Shown in pieces: positions 17,198 to 26,573 of a stretch of DNA of 42,188 nt (positions within the stretch are counted from its first letter, which is position 1; the number at the start of each line of letters is the position of its first letter). The stretch is from CAMYLR01 sp039588915. GTDB lineage: Bacteria > Gemmatimonadota > Gemmatimonadetes > JACCXV01 > JAHWKZ01. Under the pieces are notes generated by a model. The model did not search any database and was not told the origin of the DNA. It saw only the letters and a list, made by a program, of their open reading frames with translations. Both the position numbers and the translations under genes were made by a program. The stretch spans positions 1 through 42,188 of the forward strand of contig JBDGYV010000041.1 in the NCBI GenBank assembly GCA_039588915.1, written 5' to 3'.

Positions 17198-17884
17198 ATG
17201 TCGATCCTACTCGAAATCCTACGCAGCCTTCTCGGAACGCTCGTCCGGCAGTGGCCGGAGCTCGTCAGCACGTTCTATGGCGTGCTACTCGGCGGGCTGG
17301 CAGCGCTGGCGGTCGTGCGGTGGCAGCTCGGCGAGGAACGCAAGACGCGAGAGGGCCACGACAAAGAATTTCTGACGTTTCTGGTCGAACACGTCAACCG
17401 CGAGCTCACCAAGAACACCCGTACGCTCGAGGATCTGATCGAGGCGTGCCAGCAGTCGGTCGACGCACGAATCGAGATCTGGGACTGGGCAGTAACAATC
17501 GTCGGGGCGTTCACCACCGAAGCCCACAACGATTTGTACCGGACGGGGCTGCAGCGTTACTTACCGGGCTCGTTTGAAGAGCGGATCCGGCGCGGAAACA
17601 CGATCGCGATCGATATCGGGAATCAAGTCCGACAGGCACGCGCGCAGCACATCTTCAACGATCGTTATCGCGACGATGGACAGGCGCTCAACGACACGCT
17701 ATTCGCCGGCGTTAAGGCGACCTTCCCAGGTGCAAGAGAGGCGCTGATCGCTTGCGACGAAGTGGTTTCACCGGCCAACTTGCCGTGGACCGGCCGCGTA
17801 TTGACCCACAAACAGCTACGACGTCGCGCGAATTGGCGCCGGCGACTGGCAAAGCTGCGTCCGGGTCGCAACAAGAAACGTTAG
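17198..17884 (+). CDS. Membrane-anchored protein of unknown function
   Basis: A 228-residue protein with one N-terminal membrane helix (about residues 22-42, STFYGVLLGGLAALAVV), then a mostly helical charged domain (GEERKTREGHDKEFLTFLVE), and a very basic C-terminus (RRRANWRRRLAKLRPGRNKKR-like). I recognise no family. The arrangement resembles a bitopic protein with a cytoplasmic or periplasmic sensor/scaffold domain, but no motif decides this. It follows the hydrolase by 30 nt and its last 4 nt overlap the convergent yjbQ gene. Confidence 0.7.
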   Translation: MSILLEILRSLLGTLVRQWPELVSTFYGVLLGGLAALAVVRWQLGEERKTREGHDKEFLTFLVEHVNRELTKNTRTLEDLIEACQQSVDARIEIWDWAVTIVGAFTTEAHNDLYRTGLQRYLPGSFEERIRRGNTIAIDIGNQVRQARAQHIFNDRYRDDGQALNDTLFAGVKATFPGAREALIACDEVVSPANLPWTGRVLTHKQLRRRANWRRRLAKLRPGRNKKR

Positions 17885-18267
17885 ATCGGCCACAGCCACA
17901 CTTTCCTCGACCGCGGACCATCGAACTCACAGAAAAACACCGATTGCCAAGTACCGAGCTTGAGATCGCCGCGCTCGACCGGAAGCAACACCGATGAGCC
18001 AGCGATACAGGACAGGACGTGCGCCGGCGAGTTCCCCTCGGCATGCTGGTACGACAGGTCTTCCGGGACCAACCGCTCCCACGCCATCAGGATGTCGCGC
18101 GCGACTGCGGGGTCGGCGCCCTCGTTGATCGTGATGCCGGCCGTCGTGTGTGGCACGTAGGCCAACCAAGCACCATCGCCGCCATGTTCGCGGATAGCTG
18201 CGCTGACCTCGCTGGTAATGTCGAGCAGAACCCTGCGCTCGTGGGTGCGAACTGAGAGCTCAATCAT
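17881..18267 (-). CDS. yjbQ: YjbQ/UPF0047 family protein
   Basis: A compact 128-residue cytoplasmic protein of the UPF0047 family. Signatures are VPHTTAGITINEGADP, HAEGNSPAHVLS and GTWQSVFFCEFDGPRSRKV. Family members show thiamine-phosphate-synthase-like side activity, but the true role is unsettled. Length and start (ATG) are typical. It lies 6 nt downstream of the fused E1 gene and is probably co-transcribed with it. Confidence 0.92.
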   Translation of the reverse strand: MIELSVRTHERRVLLDITSEVSAAIREHGGDGAWLAYVPHTTAGITINEGADPAVARDILMAWERLVPEDLSYQHAEGNSPAHVLSCIAGSSVLLPVERGDLKLGTWQSVFFCEFDGPRSRKVWLWPI

Positions 18268-18273
18268 GAGGTA

Positions 18274-20400
18274 CTAGTAGCGGGCTAGCTCGAGGATGGC
18301 GCGGTGGATGTCTTCGACTTGAGGCAGGATCGCGTCTTCGAGCTGCGGCGCGTAGCCGACCTGGACGTCGAGCGCGCCCACGCGCCGAACCGGACCGTCG
18401 AGGTACTCGAACAGCTCGTCTGCGATGCGGGTCGCGATCTCCGCACCGAACCCCCACGAGATCGGGTCCTCGTACACCATCAACGCCTTGTTGGTGCGCC
18501 GGATCGAGGCTTCAATGGCCGACCAGTCGTAGGGTGACAACGTCCTGAGGTCTAAGATATCGGCCTCGATTCCCTCCTTCGCCGCTTCCTTGGCGGCCAT
18601 CAACGATCGCTGCACGGTGGCGCCGTAGGTCACGATCGTCAGGTCACCGCCACCGCGAACGGTAGCCGCCTTCCCGAACGGGATCATGTAGTCAGGCCCC
18701 GGATAGCGACCTTTGTTGTACGTCTGGCGGTAGAGGTGCTTGTGCTCGAGGAAGATGACCGGGTCGTCGCACCGGATCGCGGTCCGCAGGAGCCCGTTGG
18801 CGTCCTCAGCGGTGGCTGGCATGACGACGCGCAACCCCGGATTGGCGGTGAAGAGCACGACACCCGACTGCGAGTGATAGATGCCGCCGCCCTTGAGGTA
18901 GCCGCCACATGGCACCCGCACGACGAGCGGTGCGGAGAAATCGTCGTTCGAGCGCCACCTGAGAAGCGCAAGCTCGTTCCGGATCTGGTGGTACGCCGGC
19001 CAGACGTAATCGAAGAACTGGATCTCGACGACCGGCTTGAGCCCCCTGGTCGCCAAGCCGATCGCGCGTCCCACGATGTTCGCTTCCGCGAGCGGTGAGT
19101 TGTATACCCGCACGCCACCAAAACGGCGCTGGATGTTGGCGGTAACCTTGAACACGCCGCCCTTGCCTTTCACCTCGTCCAACACTTCTTCGCGGCTGGC
19201 GTCCGCGATATCCTCCCCGAAAACGACGATCCGCGGGTCGCGCTCCATCTCGTCACTGAGGCAATGGTTCAACAAGTCGACCATCGTCGTCGGCTCACCG
19301 TCGAACTCCGGTCGCGACGAAAACTGCTCGTCGGTCGGATCGACGTGCGGTGAGTAGACGTAGTCGAGGGCTGTCTCCGGCTCGGGTTGCTTTGCGACCA
19401 GTGCTCGCTCTACCGCGGCTTCAATCTCGGTGTCGATCTCGTCGCGGATCGCCTCGAGCTCACCGGCGGTGGCGATACCATCCCGCTCCAACATCGTCGG
19501 GAACGTCGTGAGCGGGTCCCGCTGCGCTTCTTCCTCGCGCTGGCTATCCAGTTTGTACATCCGCTCGTCGTCCGACAGCGAATGTGAGTAAGGTCGGATG
19601 ACGTGGGCGTGCACAAGCGCCGGACCACGGCCAGCACGGCAGTGGTCGATCGCTGTTTCGAGGACTCGATACGATGCGATTGGGTCGCAGCCGTCAACCT
19701 CCGTCACCTGCAGGTTCGGAAACGACCGCACGAGCGCGGAGATCGAGCCACCGGCGGTCTGCACTTCGACCGGCACGCTGATCGCGTACTGGTTGTCCTC
19801 GATCAGGTAGAGCACCGGCAGCTCGAGATTGCAGGCCGTGTTGAGCGACTCCCAGAACTCGCCTTGGCTGGTCGTCCCATCCCCGGCACACACCAACACG
19901 ACCTCGTCGTCTCGAAAGCCACCCGACGTATCACGCAGCCGTTCGGCCAGCTCGGGTATGCGCGCCATCCGGTAACCGGCCTCGGCACAGCCGACGGCCT
20001 GAAGGAATTGCGTGCCGGTCGGGCTCGAGCTCGACACGATGTTGAGCTCGATCGAACCCCAGTGGGACGGCATCTGCCGCCCGCCCGATTGGGGATCGGC
20101 CGCGGCACCCACGGCCTGGAGTAACATCGCGTCGATCGTCATCCCGAGCGCCAAGCACAGCGCCCGGTCACGGTAATAGGTATAGAACCAGTCGTACCCG
20201 GGTCGCAGCAGCTTCCCGGCGGCGGCCAACACCGCCTCGTGCCCGGCACCCGAGATCTGGAAGAAGATCTTGTTCTGGCGTTTGAGCTGGATCTCCTTGT
20301 CGTCTATCCGGCGGGAGGTGTACATGTGCCGGTAGAGCTCGAGCAGCAGGGCGTGGTCGAGACCTAGCTGGGCAGCGGGCGTTTCGGTAGGCGGCTCCAT
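18274..20400 (-). CDS. Fused 2-oxoacid dehydrogenase E1 alpha/beta
   Basis: A 708-residue thiamine-diphosphate enzyme in which E1 alpha (about 1-350) and E1 beta (about 370-708) are one chain. The alpha half has SGAGHEAVLAA, YYRDRALCLALGM and the ThDP motif GDGTTSQGEF...NQYAIS (Gly173-Asp174-Gly175, Asn203). The beta half has VFGEDIADASREEVLDEV, FGGVRVYNSPLAEANIVGRA and FLEHKHLYR. Such fusions usually decarboxylate branched-chain 2-oxoacids and load E2; here the E2 (22339-23757) and E3 (35027-36442) lie elsewhere in the window. There is no Shine-Dalgarno; TAGAAT sits 9 nt before the ATG, so the mRNA could be nearly leaderless. A second, split E1 occurs at 26563-28984. Confidence 0.93.
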   Translation of the reverse strand: MEPPTETPAAQLGLDHALLLELYRHMYTSRRIDDKEIQLKRQNKIFFQISGAGHEAVLAAAGKLLRPGYDWFYTYYRDRALCLALGMTIDAMLLQAVGAAADPQSGGRQMPSHWGSIELNIVSSSSPTGTQFLQAVGCAEAGYRMARIPELAERLRDTSGGFRDDEVVLVCAGDGTTSQGEFWESLNTACNLELPVLYLIEDNQYAISVPVEVQTAGGSISALVRSFPNLQVTEVDGCDPIASYRVLETAIDHCRAGRGPALVHAHVIRPYSHSLSDDERMYKLDSQREEEAQRDPLTTFPTMLERDGIATAGELEAIRDEIDTEIEAAVERALVAKQPEPETALDYVYSPHVDPTDEQFSSRPEFDGEPTTMVDLLNHCLSDEMERDPRIVVFGEDIADASREEVLDEVKGKGGVFKVTANIQRRFGGVRVYNSPLAEANIVGRAIGLATRGLKPVVEIQFFDYVWPAYHQIRNELALLRWRSNDDFSAPLVVRVPCGGYLKGGGIYHSQSGVVLFTANPGLRVVMPATAEDANGLLRTAIRCDDPVIFLEHKHLYRQTYNKGRYPGPDYMIPFGKAATVRGGGDLTIVTYGATVQRSLMAAKEAAKEGIEADILDLRTLSPYDWSAIEASIRRTNKALMVYEDPISWGFGAEIATRIADELFEYLDGPVRRVGALDVQVGYAPQLEDAILPQVEDIHRAILELARY

Positions 20401-20506
20401 CGGGAGGCGATTCTAAGACCGGGTTGGAGGCCTAGCAAGCCGAGAGGGTGTATATTCTCCGGCCTGTAATCGCAGGAAACCTCACCTCATCCGTCAGAAG
20501 GACTCC

Positions 20507-21097
20507 ATGCCGGTACAAGGAAAGACACGCGCAGACGCCTGGGCCCTGGTCGTCGAGCACACCGACAGCGAGAACCTCCGGTCGCACATGCTGGCCGTCG
20601 AGGCCGCCATGAGCGGCTACGCCGAGCAGCTCGGCGAGGACCCAGAGCTGTGGGGGATGGTGGGCTTGCTCCACGACTTTGATTACGAGAAGAACCAAGG
20701 ACCCAACGGACATCCCTTCGTGGGCGTCCAGATTCTGGATAAGCTGGGCTATCCGCGTGAGTTCCGACGCGCGATACTGTCACATGCCGATTATACCGGA
20801 GTGCCACGCGAGTCAAAGATGGAGAAGACGTTGTTCGCGGTAGACGATCTCTCTGGTTTCCTGATCGGTTGCGTGCTCGTGCGGCCTAGCCGGTCATTCG
20901 ATGACTTAGAAGTCAAGTCGGTGAAAAAGAAGATGAAGGACAAGGCTTTTTGCGCTGCGATCGACCGCGAGGAGCTGAAGAAGGGTGCCAAGGAGCTGGG
21001 TGTCCCGTTCGACAAGCACGTAACGAACGTGATCTCGTTCCTGGAACCGATCGAGCACAAGTTGGGTCTCGGTACGGCCGCAGCCAAGTCGGCCTAA
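20507..21097 (+). CDS. HD-domain phosphohydrolase (COG2316-like)
   Basis: A 196-residue predicted metal-dependent phosphohydrolase. The HD signature is LRSHMLAVEAAM (His) followed by LLHDFDYEK (His-Asp), with downstream ILSHADYTG and VDDLSGFL; the last Asp is a likely metal ligand. Substrates of this group are unknown; nucleotides are common for HD proteins. ATG 20507 has AAGGA 6 nt upstream. A TATATT box lies at 20451-20456, but I cannot pair it with a -35 at good spacing. The gene is divergent from the fused E1 and its stop abuts that of the PuuD-like gene. Confidence 0.85.
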   Translation: MPVQGKTRADAWALVVEHTDSENLRSHMLAVEAAMSGYAEQLGEDPELWGMVGLLHDFDYEKNQGPNGHPFVGVQILDKLGYPREFRRAILSHADYTGVPRESKMEKTLFAVDDLSGFLIGCVLVRPSRSFDDLEVKSVKKKMKDKAFCAAIDREELKKGAKELGVPFDKHVTNVISFLEPIEHKLGLGTAAAKSA

Positions 21098-22300
21098 CTA
21101 ATCGATAGCGGCACCTTCGCTCACCCAACGCACAACCAAATCACGTTCTTCCTGGGTCATTCCGGTCAAATTGCCAAGCGGCATGATGCCGCTCTCGACG
21201 GCGCGCGCGATCCGTTCGGCGTGCGTTCTCGCCTGTTGACCGGTATCGAGCTCGACTCCTAGCGGCGCCACACCGGCGACAGTCGGATGGGTCGGACTGG
21301 CCGAGTGGCAGGCGACACACCGCTGGTCCAGAATCGCTCGAATAACCGGGTAGGCGGCCCGCTCGCCGCGACCCCCGATCGAAGACGGTTCGCGCATCGA
21401 CATGTCAGGCGCCGTCGTAAGCGCTAGCGCGAGCATCGCCACCGCCGTCGCCGGCAGCAGCCACACCACATGCCGCCCCCGATGTCGCAGGTTGTAGTAG
21501 TGCCGGGCGACAACGCCGATCGCGAACATCGCTGCCAGAATCAACCAGCCGCGGGGATGAGCGTACGTCACCGGATAGTGATTGCTCACCATGATGTACA
21601 AGACAGGCAACGTGAGGTAGTTGTTGTGCAACGACCGGAGCGCGGCTTGCTTCCCTTTCTCGGCGTCGAGAGCGATGCCATCGGCCATCGCCCGTACCAT
21701 CGCGCGTTGCGATGGGATGATGACGCGGAACACGTTGGCCGCCATCCACGTACCGAGCATCGCCCCGACATGGATGTAGGCGGCACGCGGGCTCAGCGTT
21801 TTCGACAACGCATAGGCGACCAAGACGGTCAGCGCGAACAACACCGCCGCCAACCAAGCCGACTGCTTGCCGAGCGGCGACCGACACAGCGCATCGTACA
21901 CCAGCCAGCCGACGAACAGCGTCACCAGACCGACCGCGGTCGCAGCACCCGCACCGATCTCCGAGACCCTTGGATCGACGAGGAACGCACCCGATCCCAT
22001 GTAATAGATCATGCCCAGCAGCAAGAAGCCGGTGATCCACGTGAAGTACGCTTCCCACTTGAACCAGTGGAGCTTCTCCGGCAACCGCTCGGGGGCGACG
22101 CCGTACTTGGAGACTCGGTAGAAGCCGCCCCCGTGAACCGCCCACAACTCGCCTGTCACTTCAGATTGCACATCGGACGGCGGCCGGAGACTGTCGTTCA
22201 CCCAGTTGAAGTAGAACGATGTGCCGATCCAAGCGGCACCGGCGATGACGTGCAACCAGCGAGCGGCCAATTGAAGCCACTGGAGGAGGTGGGCTTCCAA
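21098..22300 (-). CDS. puuD: PuuD-like urate hydroxylase membrane protein with C-terminal cytochrome c
   Basis: A 400-residue membrane protein. Residues 1 to about 300 hold about eight hydrophobic helices with the DUF989/PuuD opening RWLHVIAGAAWIGTSFYFNW and LHNNYLTLPVLYIMVSNHYP. The C-terminus is a cytochrome c domain with CVACH (Cys328, Cys331, His332) and a probable axial Met373 in IMPLGN. PuuD proteins oxidise urate to 5-hydroxyisourate and pass electrons to the respiratory chain through the fused heme domain. I see no other purine-catabolism gene here, so the substrate is inferred from family only. The start is TTG; an in-frame TAA lies just upstream, so no longer form exists. It follows E2 by 38 nt. 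Confidence 0.88.
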   Translation of the reverse strand: MEAHLLQWLQLAARWLHVIAGAAWIGTSFYFNWVNDSLRPPSDVQSEVTGELWAVHGGGFYRVSKYGVAPERLPEKLHWFKWEAYFTWITGFLLLGMIYYMGSGAFLVDPRVSEIGAGAATAVGLVTLFVGWLVYDALCRSPLGKQSAWLAAVLFALTVLVAYALSKTLSPRAAYIHVGAMLGTWMAANVFRVIIPSQRAMVRAMADGIALDAEKGKQAALRSLHNNYLTLPVLYIMVSNHYPVTYAHPRGWLILAAMFAIGVVARHYYNLRHRGRHVVWLLPATAVAMLALALTTAPDMSMREPSSIGGRGERAAYPVIRAILDQRCVACHSASPTHPTVAGVAPLGVELDTGQQARTHAERIARAVESGIMPLGNLTGMTQEERDLVVRWVSEGAAID

Positions 22301-22338
22301 CCCGCGCTCGGTTTAGCGACCGGTAGGAGAGCTGAAGC

Positions 22339-23757
22339 TCATTCCTTCAGCGACGGGTCGCTGAAGTTCTCGAGCTTGTCTTTCATCACGGTCATGAAGT
22401 GATCGGCCGTGGCGCCGTCGACCACCCGGTGGTCGTACGAGAGCGAGAAGTAGGCGCAGGTCCTGACTCCGATCGAGTCGCCCTGGCCGATGACCTTGAC
22501 CCGCTTTTCGATTGTTCCGACGCCGAGGATCGCGACCTGGGGTTGGTTAATTATCGGCGTGCCGGCCAACGAGCCAAAGACACCTGGATTGGTGATCGTG
22601 ATCGTGCCGCCCTGAACTTCCTCAGGATTCAACCGCTTGGTGCGGGCGCGATCGGCGAGGTCGTTCGCCGCCCGCCCTAATCCCACCAGCGATAGCTCGT
22701 CGGCGTGCCGGATAACTGGGACGAGGAGCCCAAAACCGCCTTCCTGTTCGAGTGCCACGGCGATGCCGACGTTGACGTCCTTCTTGAGAACGATCTTGTC
22801 GCCCCATACCGAGGCGTTCACGATCGGCCACTCCTTTACGCCGGCGATGAGCGCGCTGATGATGAACGGCATGTAGGTCAGCTTGACGCCGAAACGTTCC
22901 TTGTTGCGGGCTCTAATCTCGGCGACCCGTGTCATATCAAACTCGAAGAACGACGTGACGTGTGCCGACGTGCGCCGGGAGTCGATCATGTGCTCAGCAA
23001 TCTTCTGCCGCATTATCGACATCGGTACGATCTCAACGCGGTCGGTATCGCTGAACGGCTGGCCGGGAGTGACGCCGCCGGTCACGCCGATCGGTGGACG
23101 TGAAGGCGACGCCATCGGAGCGGTCGGGAGCGCCGGCTCGGGCGGGGCGACGGGCGCGACCGTCGGTGCGGGCTCGGCGGGGACCGGCGGAGCGGTCACC
23201 GTTTGACCGCCTTCGACAAATGCCAGGATGTCGCGCTTCGTGACGCGTCCGGAGAGTCCGGTGCCGCTCACCTGTGTCAGATCGATCCCGTGCTCGGCAG
23301 CGATGTTGCGAACGAGCGGCGAGGAGCGTGCGCGCCGCAGCTCCTCCTTGGAGACCAGCCGACCATCGCCGGCGGGTCGTTCGGGCGGCTCCGACGGTAC
23401 GGTCACAGCTTCGGCCGCAACCGGCTCGGGAGTGGGTGGTGGTGGCGCTGGCTCTGGCGTCACCTCGGGCCGGGGCTCGGCCGCCGCTTCGGGCTCAGCC
23501 TCGGCACCTGCCACCTCGCCCGGTTGCAGGATCGTCGCCACCACCGTCCCGACCTCGACCGTCTCCCCTTCGTTGACCAGGATCTTGCCTAACGTCCCCT
23601 CCGCCGGGGATGGAATCTCGGCATCGACCTTATCGGTCGAGATCTCGAACAGGTTCTCATCGCGCTCGACGTGGTCGCCTTCCTTCTTGTACCAAGTCGT
23701 CAGGGTTCCCTCGGCGATCGATTCCCCCATCTGGGGCATTATGACGTCTATCGGCAT
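22339..23757 (-). CDS. 2-oxoacid dehydrogenase E2, dihydrolipoamide acyltransferase
   Basis: A 472-residue E2 core of a 2-oxoacid dehydrogenase complex. It has one lipoyl domain (1-80; lipoylated Lys43 in EISTDKVDAEIP), a Pro/Ala/Glu-rich linker (about 81-140), a peripheral-subunit-binding domain (about 144-180, SSPLVRNIAAEHGIDL), a second flexible linker, and the catalytic domain ending in SYDHRVVDG (His443, Asp447). The single E2 may serve both the fused and the split E1. Substrate specificity (pyruvate, branched-chain or 2-oxoglutarate) cannot be fixed from the motifs. It sits 36 nt downstream of the phosphodiesterase gene. Confidence 0.94.
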   Translation of the reverse strand: MPIDVIMPQMGESIAEGTLTTWYKKEGDHVERDENLFEISTDKVDAEIPSPAEGTLGKILVNEGETVEVGTVVATILQPGEVAGAEAEPEAAAEPRPEVTPEPAPPPPTPEPVAAEAVTVPSEPPERPAGDGRLVSKEELRRARSSPLVRNIAAEHGIDLTQVSGTGLSGRVTKRDILAFVEGGQTVTAPPVPAEPAPTVAPVAPPEPALPTAPMASPSRPPIGVTGGVTPGQPFSDTDRVEIVPMSIMRQKIAEHMIDSRRTSAHVTSFFEFDMTRVAEIRARNKERFGVKLTYMPFIISALIAGVKEWPIVNASVWGDKIVLKKDVNVGIAVALEQEGGFGLLVPVIRHADELSLVGLGRAANDLADRARTKRLNPEEVQGGTITITNPGVFGSLAGTPIINQPQVAILGVGTIEKRVKVIGQGDSIGVRTCAYFSLSYDHRVVDGATADHFMTVMKDKLENFSDPSLKE

Positions 23758-23793
23758 TCGGCTGTCTCCTCAGCGCGCTCCATGTTCGTATAG

Positions 23794-25182
23794 CTAGTCT
23801 TCTACGGTAATCGACGAAATCGTCGATGGCGAGCCCCTGGGATCGAGGCGCTCGGCCCTGTCGGGCCCGCCATAACAACGAGCCGCGACCCGGACGTCGT
23901 TCTCGGGTGGGCGGGCGAGCCCGAGATAGGGGTACACCTCCTCGGCAGGCAACCACTCGGGCGTTCGGTCGACGTTCGACGCCAGGAAGCCAACCGATGA
24001 CGTGTAGCGGGCCGAACCGTGAGTGCCCTGGAGCTGAACGATTCGGTCGAACAGCCGACTACCGTAGTGATAGCCGTCGTCCAAGCTCACCAACACGCTG
24101 GCTGGGCGCTGGGTGTGGTTGGTGAGCGCCCGGTCCACGCGCTCGACGAGGTTCGGGTACTCCCCGCTCGGACGATCCTCTAGCTCCAAGTTTCCGGTGC
24201 GATCCACGGCGCGGCTCGAGTCACCATCCAGCCACACCGCGAAGTCGGCTCCGGACTGTCCGACTACTGCTCGCGCGACCGCCTCCTCACTGCCACACCA
24301 GGTGTAGAGCTGGACCGAGCCGACCAAACCGTAGGCCGGGGCCACCACATCTTGCGCGCTCTCCAATCGATCCCGCAAGTGGAAACCCCCGCGTTCAAGC
24401 GCCCGCACTAGATCGAATCGACGACTCGGCGCGGAGCTCATACCGTGGTCCGAGAACAGCACCACCCGCCGCGCACCACCGCCCGCCGCCAGGTACGCCT
24501 CCAGCAGCCGATCGACATGCCGCAGATACTCCTTCAAAGCGTTCCTGCCACGCATATGACCCAAGGGGTCAGGTGAACCCAGGTACAACATCAGCTCCGG
24601 CTCGTCGCGTGAGTCGAGTTGGCGTTCGAACTCCAGGAGCTCAGCCCACGAAACGCGCTCGGGGATGAAATATGCAGCACCCCCCCAAAGATGTGGCTCC
24701 TCCCAATCGAACAGTGAGTGGAAGCCAGCGAATCCTTTGTATTTGTTCGTCAGTCGATCCACCATCCCCCCGCCGATCCGATTCTCGACCGAATCGTAGA
24801 AGCGGTCTTCGTAGGCGGCCGAGGGGCGCGTCTTGAGGAGTGCGGTAAAGCTGATATTGGTAAGCGACGGAAAGGGCGCCACCATCCGGGAGGCCGGGAA
24901 AAACGGTTTGAACAACCCCTCCCGCTGGAGATCGGCGAAGACCTCGTAGGGCACCGCATCGATCGCAACGACCAGCACGCTATCGGGATTCGAGCCCGGA
25001 CGCGGTGCCTCGATCAGCCGTGCCGGACTGCCACCGACGGCCGCGACTTCGAACCGGTCGGTCCGGCCGTCGTCATCGACATCTATCTGCCGGACGATCG
25101 GACCTGCCGCCGAGGTCGCCCGACACGCCAGCGACAACAGCAGTGGCGCGGCAAGCCAAGCGCCGCGCCGACGCCGGCTCAC
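23794..25182 (-). CDS. Type I phosphodiesterase/alkaline phosphatase-superfamily protein, secreted
   Basis: A 462-residue metallo-phosphohydrolase. The N-terminus has four Arg and then a hydrophobic stretch ending in LLLSLACRA, a likely lipoprotein or Sec signal. Metal-ligand and active-site motifs fit the superfamily: VVAIDAVPY (Asp), FPSLTNISFTA (nucleophile region), GSPDPLGHMRG (Asp and His), LFSDHGMS (Asp-His) and QGTHGS (His). Relatives hydrolyse nucleotides or phosphodiesters outside the cytoplasm. I start at GTG 25182, in a GTGA overlap with the SNF carrier stop; the frame extends to 25260 but that would bury the signal peptide. Confidence 0.83.
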   Translation of the reverse strand: MSRRRRGAWLAAPLLLSLACRATSAAGPIVRQIDVDDDGRTDRFEVAAVGGSPARLIEAPRPGSNPDSVLVVAIDAVPYEVFADLQREGLFKPFFPASRMVAPFPSLTNISFTALLKTRPSAAYEDRFYDSVENRIGGGMVDRLTNKYKGFAGFHSLFDWEEPHLWGGAAYFIPERVSWAELLEFERQLDSRDEPELMLYLGSPDPLGHMRGRNALKEYLRHVDRLLEAYLAAGGGARRVVLFSDHGMSSAPSRRFDLVRALERGGFHLRDRLESAQDVVAPAYGLVGSVQLYTWCGSEEAVARAVVGQSGADFAVWLDGDSSRAVDRTGNLELEDRPSGEYPNLVERVDRALTNHTQRPASVLVSLDDGYHYGSRLFDRIVQLQGTHGSARYTSSVGFLASNVDRTPEWLPAEEVYPYLGLARPPENDVRVAARCYGGPDRAERLDPRGSPSTISSITVED

Positions 25183-26573
25183 CCGATGAGAGACCAAACG
25201 AGCTGGCCTAGGATGAGTACAATCGCAACCGGACATACAAACCGTATCAAGAACGCCCACGTGCGGCCGAGCGGGAACTTGCCGTCGTTTACGCGGACTT
25301 CCTCACCGGCGGCACTTATCCCCCACACCCAACCGACGAACACGCTTATGAAGAGAGCCCCAATGACCAAGGCGTACTGGCCGAAGATCGTGAACAAGAA
25401 GGTCAAGAAATCGAGCCCGACACCGGGGAGCGACGACAGCCAGCCGACGGCGCCGTTGGCGAGCGCGCTCGGGATCCCGATCAGGAACGCGAGCCCACCA
25501 AGCACGATCGCCGCCCGGTGGCGCGGTACCTTGCGTTCGTCGACCATCCAGGCCACCGTCACCTCGAGCAGCGAAACGCTCGACGTGAGTGCGGCGATCG
25601 CCAGCAGCAGGAAAAAACCGGTTCCGAAGATCACCCCACCGTATGGCTCTGGCGGTATCGATCCGAACAGCGAGGTGAGTACGACAAAGACCATCCCCGC
25701 TCCGCCAACGCCTGGCTCCAGCCCGGCGTAGAAGAGAGTCGGGAAGATGATCAACCCGGCGAGGATCGCGATCGCCGTGTCGAACGCCGTCACCCAGGCG
25801 GCCGACGATACCAAGTCGTCCTTCTTTGATACGTAGGAGCCGTAGGTGATCATCGCGCCCATGCCGAGGCTCAGGCTAAAGAACGCTTGGCCTATCGCAG
25901 CCAACACAACCGAGCCGGTGACCTTGCTGAAGTCGGGCTTGAAGTAGAACTCAAGCCCGGCACCGGCTCCCGGAAGCGTGACCGCACGAATCGCCAATAG
26001 CACCAGCAGCGCGGCAAGCAGCGGCATGAGCACCTTCGTCCAGCGCTCGATCCCGTCACGAACGCCCCCAAAGACAACCGCGATCGTGAGCACCATGAAC
26101 GCAAAGTGCCAGCCGATGGCGGCCACCGGATTCCCCGCCACGTCAGCGAAGATCGCCGCCGTGTCGGCGTCCGGACCGAACGTACCGGTGACCGTTTTCA
26201 GAATGTAGGCCAGCGTCCAACCCGCGATCACGGTGTAAAAGCTCAGAATCATGATGCCGGTCAGAACCCCCAACCCACCGACCATCACCCACGCCGAGCG
26301 CGGCGCCAACGATTTGAAGGCTCCAACCGGGTTGCGCAATGTCCGGCGCCCAACGATCAGCTCGGCCAGCATGACCGGTGCGCCGATGAGCGCCACCGCA
26401 CCCAAGTAGACGAGCAGGAACGCCGCCCCACCGTTCTGTCCGGCAACCGTTGGGAACCCCCAGATGTTGCCGAGCCCGACCGCGCTGCCGGCAGCGGCCA
26501 GGATAAACGCGATTTTGGAGCCCCATACGGCGCGTCCAGATTGTGTCGATGGGCCGCCGGCGTCAGTAGTCAA
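25179..26573 (-). CDS. Sodium-dependent transporter, SNF/NSS family
   Basis: A 464-residue carrier of the LeuT fold that imports an amino acid or similar solute with Na+. About eleven or twelve hydrophobic helices are present, with the family signature GSAVGLGNIWGFP in TM1 and GQNGGAAFLLVYL next to it. FFSLSLGMGAMITYGSY is the TM6 segment. The start is TTG 26573, five nt after a strong AAGGAGG lying inside E1 beta; the coding ends overlap by 11 nt. Its position between E1 beta and the phosphodiesterase suggests that uptake of an amino acid is linked to 2-oxoacid oxidation, which is inference only. Confidence 0.92.
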   Translation of the reverse strand: MTTDAGGPSTQSGRAVWGSKIAFILAAAGSAVGLGNIWGFPTVAGQNGGAAFLLVYLGAVALIGAPVMLAELIVGRRTLRNPVGAFKSLAPRSAWVMVGGLGVLTGIMILSFYTVIAGWTLAYILKTVTGTFGPDADTAAIFADVAGNPVAAIGWHFAFMVLTIAVVFGGVRDGIERWTKVLMPLLAALLVLLAIRAVTLPGAGAGLEFYFKPDFSKVTGSVVLAAIGQAFFSLSLGMGAMITYGSYVSKKDDLVSSAAWVTAFDTAIAILAGLIIFPTLFYAGLEPGVGGAGMVFVVLTSLFGSIPPEPYGGVIFGTGFFLLLAIAALTSSVSLLEVTVAWMVDERKVPRHRAAIVLGGLAFLIGIPSALANGAVGWLSSLPGVGLDFLTFLFTIFGQYALVIGALFISVFVGWVWGISAAGEEVRVNDGKFPLGRTWAFLIRFVCPVAIVLILGQLVWSLIG

